Both the position numbers and the translations under genes were made by a program. The notes beneath the pieces were generated by a model. It made no database searches, was not told the origin of the DNA, and worked only from the letters and a program-made list of their open reading frames with translations. 64,000 bases of DNA from JAMQKA01 sp043951865 (GTDB taxonomy: Bacteria; Bacteroidota; Rhodothermia; Balneolales; Balneolaceae). The DNA is taken from positions 124,001 to 188,000 of the forward strand of contig NZ_JBINJF010000004.1 of the NCBI RefSeq assembly GCF_043951865.1. Reading direction: 5' to 3'. Within the stretch, counting starts at the first letter, position 1. Each line of letters opens with the position of its first letter. Positions 9,859 through 17,628 of the stretch are shown here, piece by piece.

Positions 9859-10237
9859 TTCTCTATCTTTATTCTTTATTAATGTCAACTTGGGATAAAC
9901 AGCGTTGATGTAACGTCCTTCCTTGAGGAGGGTACCTGAATTCCGTGTTTTAACGGAATGTACCGGGGAGGTGTTCTCCTGACTGCAAGAGTTCGCTTGG
10001 CGATCGGTAACCCCTCATACCGACGCTAGGACGGCTGAAGTCGATCATCTCCCTCCGGGAGGAAGTGAAATGTCCCCGCTCTTGTGTACAACTCCGTTTA
10101 TCAGCTTTCCCTGTTCATTTTTTGAGTGAAGAAAAAATGAACCTTGAAAAGCGCTCCTGTCTCCTGCCAATCAGTACAACTGGCGGAAACAGGAGCCGAA
10201 TAGAGCTACCCGTTTGGGATTGCTGCTACCCCGTAGC
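9859..10237. other. Non-coding segment dense in hairpins between convergent genes
   Basis: No gene is seen, but inverted repeats follow one another. GGTAC/GTACC plus ATTCCGT/ACGGAAT form a stem at 9931-9964. Others are GGAG/CTCC (9967-9979), CGGTA/TACCG (10005-10022) and CTCCC/GGGAG (10049-10061). An 11-bp perfect repeat GTTCATTTTTT/AAAAAATGAAC spans 10113-10142, and GCTCCTGT/ACAGGAGC with an inner GCCAAT/ACTGGC stem spans 10153-10196. The last two may terminate the convergent genes. The earlier ones look like a structured RNA or the end of a lost mobile element. Confidence 0.5.
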
Positions 10238-10552
10238 TCAGCTCACCAGTTCCAGCGAACTGCTTGGATAGGGTACCAGCACCGCCTCGTCAAAATCATT
10301 CTCCTCTAATATGGTGAGTGCTGTCTGGTAGTACCAGATCAACCATTTTACGGCAGAAATAGGTTCAAGAGAATGCATGTACTCAAGGTCGAGCGCTGAA
10401 ACCTCCATGTCATCGGTTTCGTTCTCCCGAAGAAACTTTGCAGTCTCTACCACATCGCCAACAAAATGCGAATGTCCCCGGTAACTATCCTTGTCCCATA
10501 CTGAAAATTGAAGGCTTTTCAGTTCTTTGTTCAAAATGTACGTCGTCTCCAT
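10238..10552 (-). CDS. Small protein of unknown function, paralogue of the gene at 11462-11764
   Basis: The acidic soluble 104-residue protein has no signal peptide or membrane segment. It is clearly related to the protein at 11462-11764: by hand alignment about 63 of 99 positions are identical. Shared blocks are YILNKELKSLQF, MEVSA, EYMHSLEP, WLIWYY.TALT and LEENDF..A.L.PYPS. The N-terminal half looks like beta strands and the WLIWYY segment like a helix. An AAGAGGG stretch lies 8-14 bp before the ATG, a better ribosome site than most genes here have. I recognise no family. Conservation of the pair argues that both are real and under selection. Confidence 0.75.
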   Translation of the reverse strand: METTYILNKELKSLQFSVWDKDSYRGHSHFVGDVVETAKFLRENETDDMEVSALDLEYMHSLEPISAVKWLIWYYQTALTILEENDFDEAVLVPYPSSSLELVS

Positions 10553-11171
10553 GATTTATCCCTCTTTTTGTCTTATAGATGATTAATATAGATGATTAAA
10601 TGTGTATTCTGTTCAGGAAGAGATGGATTGATGTCGCAGATACTACTTTCACAACGCCTGTAAATCTATTTCTCTCTCTATCCTGATATCAATTTTAAAC
10701 CTATTCAAATCTATATGATTGTTGAAAGGATGATACCAGAATTATGTCTCCTCCCAAATGCTTTCCTAATTTTAGCTATAAATTTATAAATATCAAATAA
10801 TTAAAGATAGATAATATTTGTAAATAACTTTTGAATCAGTACCCCTTAATTTTCTCACAGAATGGTAAAATAAGCCTGCTAACCACATTCAGGTCAAAAG
10901 GCTTTCCGGGAACCACCTGGCATGCAGGAAATTGCCAGATATCCACGCAACCAATACTTGAGAATGAATCTCATTGCGACATTTTAAGCACACCGCGTTG
11001 GGAAGAGTACTCCCCTCGCCTGGTCAGACAGAAAATTCGGGACCGGTACCGCTCATCACAAGCAGCTAGTCACCGGTTCCGAAGGTTTGTATCCAAAAAA
11101 AGCGACACTCGATGAATATAAAGCGCCCCAAAAATCAGAATACCACCGGGTTCCAGCTCCCCGGCCGGCAG
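10553..11171. other. Intergenic stretch without recognisable gene
   Basis: About 620 bp between two small unknown genes. The part next to the 104-residue gene is AT-rich (10560-10850) and should hold its promoter. The remainder contains a plus-strand open frame (10831-11115) with no family resemblance and no ribosome site, which I regard as chance. No repeat or RNA gene was seen. Confidence 0.5.
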
Positions 11172-11408
11172 TCAATCCAGGTATACTTCCGGAAATTTTT
11201 CCCTGTGCTGCTCCACCGCGTGACATATATTTTCATTCACACGATCATACAGCCCTTCAATGACCTGTTCTTGTTCCCGGCCTTCAATATGGGCTAATAT
11301 TTTAGATTGTGTTTCAAGGATGGTTCGCAGAAAACCTTGATTTATCAGGCTTGCATTTGCCAATGGAGTTAAATCTTGTTTAACCTTGAACATTTCCTCT
11401 GTTGACAT
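11172..11408 (-). CDS. Small helical protein of unknown function
   Basis: The 78-residue soluble protein appears almost entirely alpha-helical (MSTEEMFKVKQDLTPLANAS...), with alternating charged and hydrophobic residues and no signal peptide. It lies 53 bp downstream of the 100-residue unknown gene on the same strand and may be co-transcribed with it. No family is recognised. Length and composition are compatible with a small regulator or a partner protein, but nothing in the sequence shows a function. Confidence 0.55.
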   Translation of the reverse strand: MSTEEMFKVKQDLTPLANASLINQGFLRTILETQSKILAHIEGREQEQVIEGLYDRVNENICHAVEQHREKFPEVYLD

Positions 11409-11461
11409 AAAAAAGATGGTTTATTGACGTTATGACGCAACTCTTCAAATTTGTAAACAGG

Positions 11462-11764
11462 TTAGGAACTGGAATTGGAGGGATAGGGTATCAATTCAGC
11501 CGTTTCAAAATCGTTTTCCTCCAAAAAGGTCAGGGCCGTACGGTAATACCAAATAAGCCATTGCATGGCAGGTACCGGTTCCAGGGAATGCATATACTCC
11601 GGGTCAAATGCTGAAACTTCCATACCTTTATTTGAATTTTCCTGCAGATAGGCCAGGGTTTCTTTCAGGTTGCCCTCAAAATGTGCCTGTCCTTCTCTTA
11701 CCCCTTCATTCCATACCGTAAACTGTAGACTCTTCAACTCTTTATTCAGTATGTAGTTTTCCAT
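11462..11764 (-). CDS. Small protein of unknown function, paralogue of the gene at 10238-10552
   Basis: The 100-residue protein shares the blocks YILNKELKSLQF, MEVSA.D.EYMHSLEP, WLIWYY and LEENDF with the 104-residue protein 900 bp away. Differences cluster in the middle (residues 17-48) and at the very end. No signal peptide or membrane helix is present. The 78-residue gene follows after 53 bp. Tandem duplication with the core kept suggests a conserved but uncharacterised role. I do not recognise the family and propose no function. Confidence 0.75.
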   Translation of the reverse strand: MENYILNKELKSLQFTVWNEGVREGQAHFEGNLKETLAYLQENSNKGMEVSAFDPEYMHSLEPVPAMQWLIWYYRTALTFLEENDFETAELIPYPSNSSS

Positions 11765-12625
11765 AATCCCAAAGAAGTTTCACCGTAGTTCATCCACCTG
11801 TCAATGTTGATAAGCAGCAAACTATGCTAGCCTGTATATGATAATATTATTAAAACGTTCCCAATGCATTCCTAAAGCCGATATATACTTTATTAAAAAT
11901 ACATTTCTGCATCTTGTGGGTCAATCCCTTATAAACGCGTAAGGGATTTCCCTACATATAAAATCGTTCTGTAGGCTTTTACCTTTATTTTCGGGATTTA
12001 AAAAAGTGCGGTGTTTACCGGAAAATCTGCGGTAATATATTTTCGATATGCCCAAGATCTTTCATCAAGAAGAGTAGAAATTTTGAAGTGCCAATCCCCT
12101 ATCACAGCTTTTATTGCCCGTTTTTGCCAGTATTTGATAGAAGCCACTTACCACATCAGGAGAATATATCCCGGATGCCCAGCAGCTCGAACCAACAAAG
12201 TTGGAATGGATGAATGACCGGTTGTTGCAACCTGAACACCTGAAAATACTTTTTATCGGCGTCTGTGCGAGGCGGCCACTATATTACAAAGACGAAATCA
12301 AACGCAGGGCAAATTCAGGACAGGTTTGATCCCGCTTTAAAAGATAGCAGAAGGCAGGGAATACCGACACATAGGGGAGCTTGGGGTTACGTCAAATCCT
12401 GGATTTCGGGTCGTTTCTGAACGAGCTCGGATAAACCACCGATTATACCGATCTGCGCAGGCAGCCTGGAAAGATGCTGTTATAGCGATTATTCCGTGGT
12501 GATCTGCAACATCAGTGTGATCTGCGTTCCAGCAGAGCTGAATCTTCATCGTTGACAGGGCACAGTTTAGCAAAACTGATTTCCAGGGAACTGCGGGTCA
12601 AGTGCGTGATGGCCGGCACGGCAAA
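11765..12625. other. Intergenic stretch without recognisable gene
   Basis: About 860 bp. The first 250 bp are AT-rich and probably contain the promoter of the small-protein genes. Open frames in the rest (12011-12217 plus, 12337-12573 minus) have no family resemblance. No tRNA, hairpin cluster or clear repeat was seen. It could contain decayed genes. Confidence 0.5.
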
Positions 12626-13648
12626 TCAGTCAAACAGTTGTTTCAGCACCTGCTGAACGTTAGCCACATCATCGTCGGTCACCTGGTGATGCAGGGTCGC
12701 ACGCACCGTTTGGGGACCAAAGGGCACCATCTGTACGCCGTGCTGGCCGAGTTTTTGCAGGGCTGTTTCCGCCTTTTCTTCCAGCAGGTCAAAGATTACA
12801 ATATTCGTTTCTACTGAATCAGGATCGATGGAGAGCCCGCCACAGGTATTGATCGTCGATGCCAGCTCTTTTGCGCGCCGGTGGTCCTCCTCCAGCTTGC
12901 TCCAGTGATGGTCCATGGCGTAGTTGGCCGCAGCTGCCAGAATACCGACCTGGCGCATTCCTCCGCCCATCGCTTTCCGAAACCGGCGGGCCCGCCGGAT
13001 ATGCTCTTTTGAAGACAATATCATGGAGCCTACGGGGGCACCCAGTCCCTTGCTAAAACACACATTGATGGTATCGGCCACCCGGCCAAAAAAAGCGGGG
13101 TCGATACCGGTCGCGATCACCGCATTCCAGAGGCGGGCCCCGTCAAGATGTATCCTGAGATCATGTTCGTCAGCAAATTTCCGAAGGGCATTCAGCTCCT
13201 TCCGGGTGTAGCAGGCCCCTCCTCCCTTGTTGGTGCTGTTTTCCAGAGAGATAACCCTCGTGCGGGGTTCCCAGTCAAACTGCCCCCGGGGCCTGTCCCT
13301 AAGAAGATCCGCGCTTAATTTACCTCGCTGCCCTTTTACAGTATGCAGCTGAACTGAAGAAAATATTGCAGCGGCGCTCCCTTCATAATTGAAAATATGC
13401 CCCTTTTCCTCGATCATCACTTCATCCCCGGGACGGGTCAACACATTGATACACAACTGGTTTCCCATCGTTCCACTGGGCACAAACAGTCCGGCCTCCA
13501 TGCCAAAACACTCGGCGACTTTGTCCTCCAGCGCATTTACGGTGGGGTCCTCCCCGAATACATCATCCCCCACCTCGGCGTTCATCATAACCCGGAGCAT
13601 CTCCGACGTCGGTTTTGTGACCGTATCGCTGCGTAAATCTATACTCAT
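12626..13648 (-). CDS. ltaE: Low-specificity L-threonine aldolase
   Basis: The PLP enzyme of fold type I cleaves L-threonine or L-allo-threonine to glycine and acetaldehyde in the cytoplasm. The 340 residues match the usual length. Motifs seen: LRSDTVTKPT at the N-terminus, GDDVFGEDPTVNALE (27-41), PSGTMGNQ (57-64), HLDGARLWNA (167-176, with the cofactor-binding Asp169) and FSKGLGAPVGS (198-208), where Lys200 is the Schiff-base lysine. It stands alone, with non-coding sequence on both sides. Closely related beta-eliminating lyases share the fold, but these motifs fit threonine aldolase best. Confidence 0.95.
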   Translation of the reverse strand: MSIDLRSDTVTKPTSEMLRVMMNAEVGDDVFGEDPTVNALEDKVAECFGMEAGLFVPSGTMGNQLCINVLTRPGDEVMIEEKGHIFNYEGSAAAIFSSVQLHTVKGQRGKLSADLLRDRPRGQFDWEPRTRVISLENSTNKGGGACYTRKELNALRKFADEHDLRIHLDGARLWNAVIATGIDPAFFGRVADTINVCFSKGLGAPVGSMILSSKEHIRRARRFRKAMGGGMRQVGILAAAANYAMDHHWSKLEEDHRRAKELASTINTCGGLSIDPDSVETNIVIFDLLEEKAETALQKLGQHGVQMVPFGPQTVRATLHHQVTDDDVANVQQVLKQLFD

Positions 13649-14164
13649 ATTTGTCTATATTTTTTAACGTGCTAACCCGGATTTCTTACCAAGAAATTTG
13701 TTTTTCAGCAAGGCGAAGGGCAAATGACCGCGCAGACGTACGTTGGTACGTTGAGCAGGTGATTTGTCCTTCAACGCAGCTGAAAGGCCACTTTCGCAGC
13801 CTGTCACAGACTGTAATGATAATTTGGCAGTAAAAAATGGTATAAGTTTAAGTTATTGTCATCCATGAAGTTACATGATTTTATCCAACATACTCGTGAG
13901 AAATCCGGGCTAACAGTTTAAAGTATCAACGAGAACTTGCATAAAGATTTCACAGAAGGTACACACAATAACTAGCATGATTTTTAAACCGGAGAAGTAT
14001 CGGTTTCGATAACTGGCCCGCTGGTCGTAAAAATATATGTATCTCAGGAAATCAGACCTTATTTTCTGGACTCTGACAGCCACCAAATTGACGATCCCAA
14101 CAGTCATTGGTGGGTGTTCACTTCCATAACATGCTCATGCGCTCATATTTACATTTACAAATCA
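13649..14164. other. Intergenic stretch between divergent genes, with one large palindromic element
   Basis: About 515 bp upstream of both the threonine aldolase (minus) and the small membrane protein (plus). It holds the imperfect palindrome at 13703-13785. The AT-rich rest presumably carries both promoters, which I cannot place. No gene is seen. Confidence 0.5.
13703..13785. repeat. Imperfect palindromic element of about 83 bp
   Basis: Three nested arms share one centre near 13744. The outer pair is TTTCAGC (13703-13709) with GCTGAAA (13779-13785). The middle pair AAGGGCAAATG (13716-13726) with GATTTGTCCTT (13761-13771) matches at 9 of 11 positions. The inner pair is GACGTAC/GTACGTT around a short loop. 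It resembles palindromic intergenic repeats found in many copies in other bacterial genomes, but only one copy is seen in this window. Confidence 0.7.
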
Positions 14165-14506
14165 ATGGATCAACAGAGAACGCCCGGTGAAGATGATTTT
14201 ATTGAGATTGATGAAACCTCCCACAAGCCCATACCCACCGCCGGCGAACGCGCAGTTCACAGCCTGCAAGCGATACTGATCGGGTTCGTCCTGGTGCAGA
14301 TTATCGGTTTCTGGATGTTCCCGGGAATCGGCGTCGGGGGATTGTATATCTTCTCATATTCCCATTCCATTACATCCTTTGTCGGGGATTTAACCAACAT
14401 CCTGATCCTCACATTTCTGGCCATTTTCGGGCTGTTGGGCTGGTTTCACGGCCGTTATTTCATAGATCGTCTAAAAGGATATATCACCTGGTGGAAATTT
14501 TGGTAA
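14165..14506 (+). CDS. Small membrane protein of unknown function
   Basis: The 113-residue protein starts at the ATG at 14165. An upstream in-frame ATG at 14114 would add 17 unlike residues (MFTSITCSCAHIYIYKS), so I prefer the internal start, which gives an acidic hydrophilic N-terminus. Two hydrophobic helices are seen, about residues 37-60 and 75-95, followed by a basic and aromatic tail (DRLKGYITWWKFW). The N-terminal 30 residues are probably cytoplasmic. No family is recognised. It is flanked by the divergent aldolase and the convergent PIG-L gene. The real start and function are unknown. Confidence 0.6.
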   Translation: MDQQRTPGEDDFIEIDETSHKPIPTAGERAVHSLQAILIGFVLVQIIGFWMFPGIGVGGLYIFSYSHSITSFVGDLTNILILTFLAIFGLLGWFHGRYFIDRLKGYITWWKFW

Positions 14507-14581
14507 GATCACGGACCACCGTCAAATGAGACAGCCGTTATCAATAAATATTTGACAGCGGGCATTGTCACCCGTTTACCG

Positions 14582-15499
14582 CTACTGATCCAGGGTATAC
14601 ATCTCGGCGGCGTTGACGGCTTCAAAAAATGCTTTAGCCCTGTCATATTCGGCATCCTTGTTGATATCGTAAAAAAGATACGCCTCTACCTTAACCCCGT
14701 TCATAAACAGCTGCATGGTTCCCTGTGATTTATGTTCCGCAATCACCCAGTTTGCGATAATATTGTAGTTCAGGCGATCCTCGAAGCCGAATGTCTGCGT
14801 TCGGTCAAATTTCAGGGGTGGATGATCGCGGTTCACACGGGTTAACGGAAATCCTTCAAGCATCTCGTAGTCGGTTTCCCCGTCCGTTTCCCGAAATATT
14901 GTCGTGCCGAGGATAACCGGTCGCCGTGCCGGTTCCATATTTTCAACAGCACGCAGTGCAAGCAGGGCCGACGCCTTGTGATGTCCATGCGTGCCAGGCT
15001 GGGGCAGCATTGTGAGCACAAAATCATACTGCTCTTCCTCGAGAATCTCCTGCAGTCGCTGTTCAATCCAGGATGCGTCCCACATATCGAGCGCCTCCTG
15101 AACATCCTCGGTATACTCCTTGTCTTTCTGCTCCAGAAAATAATAGTTTCGAATCCCCACGATCTCTCCACCGGCCATCACCTCTTTTTTACGAATTCCG
15201 GGAAGATAGGCGCGGCCGACCTCCTCTTTGTCCAGTTGCCTGCCGTAAATATAGTTCCCCAGTGTGGAATAGCGGTAGCCGCCCTCTCCATTCGTCATGA
15301 TGGCCAGATCCGCCACGCCATCCAGCAGGTGCGTGGTTTTAAAAACCGTTGCCGCGTATATGGCATCATCATCGGGGTGGGCCGTCACCAGCAACACTTT
15401 GGGTTGGTAGTCAAGCTGCTGTCCATCCGCAGAAGATACCGGACCAAGCAGGAAGAGTAACAAAACAGAAAAATATCGAAGATATAAAGATTTCATCAC
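14582..15499 (-). CDS. Secreted PIG-L/LmbE-family deacetylase
   Basis: A zinc-dependent de-N-acetylase fold of 305 residues. A signal peptide is clear (hydrophobic 8-22, then SSADGQ), so it acts in the periplasm or outside. The metal-binding signature AHPDDDA (His41, Asp43, Asp44) follows the first strand, and the second signature THGHHKA places His171-His174 at the active site. GlcNAc-PI, mycothiol and chitooligosaccharide deacetylases share these motifs, so the substrate cannot be told. It points in the same direction as the esterase upstream, 189 bp away, and probably has its own promoter. The family is sure, the substrate open. Confidence 0.88.
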   Translation of the reverse strand: MMKSLYLRYFSVLLLFLLGPVSSADGQQLDYQPKVLLVTAHPDDDAIYAATVFKTTHLLDGVADLAIMTNGEGGYRYSTLGNYIYGRQLDKEEVGRAYLPGIRKKEVMAGGEIVGIRNYYFLEQKDKEYTEDVQEALDMWDASWIEQRLQEILEEEQYDFVLTMLPQPGTHGHHKASALLALRAVENMEPARRPVILGTTIFRETDGETDYEMLEGFPLTRVNRDHPPLKFDRTQTFGFEDRLNYNIIANWVIAEHKSQGTMQLFMNGVKVEAYLFYDINKDAEYDRAKAFFEAVNAAEMYTLDQ

Positions 15500-15688
15500 G
15501 TACGGGAAATTGCTGATTAACGTTATTTGAGGGCACGCTCGTCAGAAGCACGACCAAATCAAGATAAAATAAGAATTTAAATTTTCCAGTATTCTGCAGT
15601 AGAGTTGTTTTTACCCCGATTTTCAAGATTTTCTGATACACCTGCAAACAGCTTCACGGGGTCTATCCGGGAGGAGAACGCGTAAAGC

Positions 15689-16324
15689 TCAGCTTCTCAC
15701 TTTCTGAAGAACCGGTTTCAGGACCTCCCACACATTGTCAGCCACTACTTTATGACCCTCTGCATTCGGATGGATATCGTCATCCTGCATCAAATCGGGG
15801 TTGAGTGCCGCTCCCTCCAGGATAAAAGGGATCAAGGGGATGTTATTCGTTTCAGCCAGATCCGTGTACATCTGCCTGAAACTGTTCGTGTATTCCTGTC
15901 CCAGGTTCGGCGGCACCTGCATGCCTGCCAAAATGATCTGCGCCCCCGGATATTTTTCGCGCACCTTGTCAATTATTTTTTGCAGGTTCTCCTTGGTGGA
16001 GCCCACGTCAATGCCGCGCAGACCGTCATTGCCTCCCAGTTCCAGCACAAACACATCCACCGGCTTGCTCAACATCCAGTCAATGCGCCGCAGTCCCCCC
16101 GCCGAAGTTTCACCGCTCAACCCGCCGTTCTGAACCTCGAAGTTCCACCCGAGCGAATCTATCTTTTTCTGTATAAGAGCCGGGAAGGCCTCATCCTGGT
16201 CTACCCCGTTTCCGGCGGTAATACTATCCCCAAAAAACAGAATATTGGCACTCTCATCCTGAGAGTATCCGGGATTACAGGTAAAAAAAAGTGCAATAAT
16301 CGTCAGTAAAATCGTGTGCTTCAT
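15689..16324 (-). CDS. tesA: TesA-like GDSL esterase (arylesterase/lysophospholipase L1)
   Basis: The SGNH hydrolase acts on short acyl esters, thioesters or lysophospholipids in the periplasm. I start it at the ATG at 16324 because this puts a normal signal sequence first (MKHTILLTII...). An ATG 33 bp upstream would add a polar extension. Motifs: block I FGDSITAG with nucleophile Ser34, block III GGND, and block V DDIHPN with the catalytic Asp and His. Its divergent neighbour is a YbbA/YbbP-type ABC transporter, exactly the arrangement of tesA-ybbA-ybbP in Escherichia coli, which strengthens the assignment. Confidence 0.9.
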   Translation of the reverse strand: MKHTILLTIIALFFTCNPGYSQDESANILFFGDSITAGNGVDQDEAFPALIQKKIDSLGWNFEVQNGGLSGETSAGGLRRIDWMLSKPVDVFVLELGGNDGLRGIDVGSTKENLQKIIDKVREKYPGAQIILAGMQVPPNLGQEYTNSFRQMYTDLAETNNIPLIPFILEGAALNPDLMQDDDIHPNAEGHKVVADNVWEVLKPVLQKVRS

Positions 16325-16899
16325 AAATTCTATGGTTGTTTTGTGAGCTGTATTCATTGGACTAACGCAGGCAGCAATAAATCCGTTTACCGTTGGAATG
16401 GAGGATCACTGTTTTTTAGTTATACCCATCTTAATTACACAAACAGAATGTAGTACATTACCACCTGCTAAGCAGGTGGGTTTTTAAGATCTACTAAAAA
16501 ATGGAAGATTCGTAATAATATTGCTAAACGCCATCTATTTTCAGATTTCCTACAAATTCATGTTATAAGTTAACCGGGCTCATTTGGGAATGTCCCGAAT
16601 AGTGTTCTCTTAACATATCAACTGATTTTGAAACAATAACACAGTGTGGCAGAGAGTTGAGCACAGAGGCTCAGCTATACCGTTATCGAGATCTTCGGGT
16701 GCAACAGCGTTGGTTTCGCCGCATTTTAAAACCGGCAGATGTGGCGTTGAGAACCGATTCACGAACAACTCTTGATCTAAACGGTATCTGGAGTTGTCAC
16801 CTGCAAATTGATGAACCAACAGCTTCACGGGTCGGTAACTGATTGAGTTTCACAGCCACAGACTATATTCACAGTACAAATTTAACCATAATATCCGGC
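16325..16899. other. Divergent intergenic region between esterase and ABC transporter
   Basis: About 575 bp. A perfect 8-bp hairpin CCACCTGC-TAA-GCAGGTGG (16461-16479) followed by GTTTTT looks like a plus-strand terminator, yet no plus-strand gene ends just upstream, so it may be a relic. Overlapping open frames at 16610-16842 on both strands have no family resemblance. The promoters of both flanking genes should lie here. Confidence 0.5.
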
Positions 16900-17625
16900 A
16901 TGGAATCACCAAACATACTTGAAATCAACAATCTGACGCAGCAATTTACGAGCGGAGATAAAAAACTGACCGTTTTGGATTCCGTGTCATTTACTGTCAC
17001 CGAAGGAACGATCTGCTCCATTGTGGGCCCGTCCGGCAGTGGAAAAACCACGCTGCTGGGATTATGTGCCGGACTCGACCGCCCTACCCGTGGAGATGTC
17101 ATCCTGAACGGTATCAGGCTGGGCGATCTGAGTGAAGATGAACGCGCGGCCGCCCGTAACGATTTTGTGGGGTTTGTCTTCCAGACATTCCAGCTTATTC
17201 CTACGCTCACGGCACTCGAAAATGTCATGGTTCCGCTGGAGCTGAGGGGAGAAGCGACCAAAGAAGTGAATCGATACGCGAGGGAATTATTACAGGAAGT
17301 GGGACTGGGGGATCGCCTTCACCACTATCCCACGCAGCTGTCTGGGGGAGAGCAACAGCGGGTAGCCATTGCCCGGGCCTTTATCAACAAACCGCAGATC
17401 CTTTTTGCTGATGAGCCTACCGGCAACCTGGATGCGGAAACCGGTGAAACCATTGAAGAATTGATTTTTGACCTGAACAGGGCCAGCGGAACCACGCTGG
17501 TCATTGTAACCCACGATCTTGAGTTGGCCCACAAGTGCGATCGCGTCATACAGCTTAAGAATGGAAAGATCGATTCGGACGAATGGATCAGGGAAACAGC
17601 TACCGTTAACATTAAAGAGGCGTAA
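16900..17625 (+). CDS. ybbA: ABC transporter ATP-binding protein, YbbA/LolD type
   Basis: The ATPase of a MacB/LolCDE-like (type VII) exporter, working with the permease directly downstream. The 241-residue product begins at the ATG at 16900. A TTG 57 bp upstream would add an unconserved extension. Walker A is GPSGSGKTT, the Q-loop follows GFVFQTFQL, the signature is LSGGEQQRVAIARA, Walker B ILFADEPTGNLD and the switch His lies in VTHDLE. Three bp separate its stop from the permease start. With the neighbouring tesA, the context supports YbbA rather than LolD. Confidence 0.92.
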   Translation: MESPNILEINNLTQQFTSGDKKLTVLDSVSFTVTEGTICSIVGPSGSGKTTLLGLCAGLDRPTRGDVILNGIRLGDLSEDERAAARNDFVGFVFQTFQLIPTLTALENVMVPLELRGEATKEVNRYARELLQEVGLGDRLHHYPTQLSGGEQQRVAIARAFINKPQILFADEPTGNLDAETGETIEELIFDLNRASGTTLVIVTHDLELAHKCDRVIQLKNGKIDSDEWIRETATVNIKEA

Positions 17626-17628
17626 CCG

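Noticed and set aside
9859..10237. Intact IS200/IS605 element
   Set aside because: Hairpins are present but no TnpA or TnpB coding sequence is nearby, so no element is called.
10831..11115. Plus-strand open frame of 94 codons
   Set aside because: No family resemblance, no ribosome site and Ser/Arg-rich chance composition.
16461..16486. Hairpin called as a terminator of a plus-strand gene
   Set aside because: No plus-strand gene ends upstream, so I list it only within the intergenic entry.
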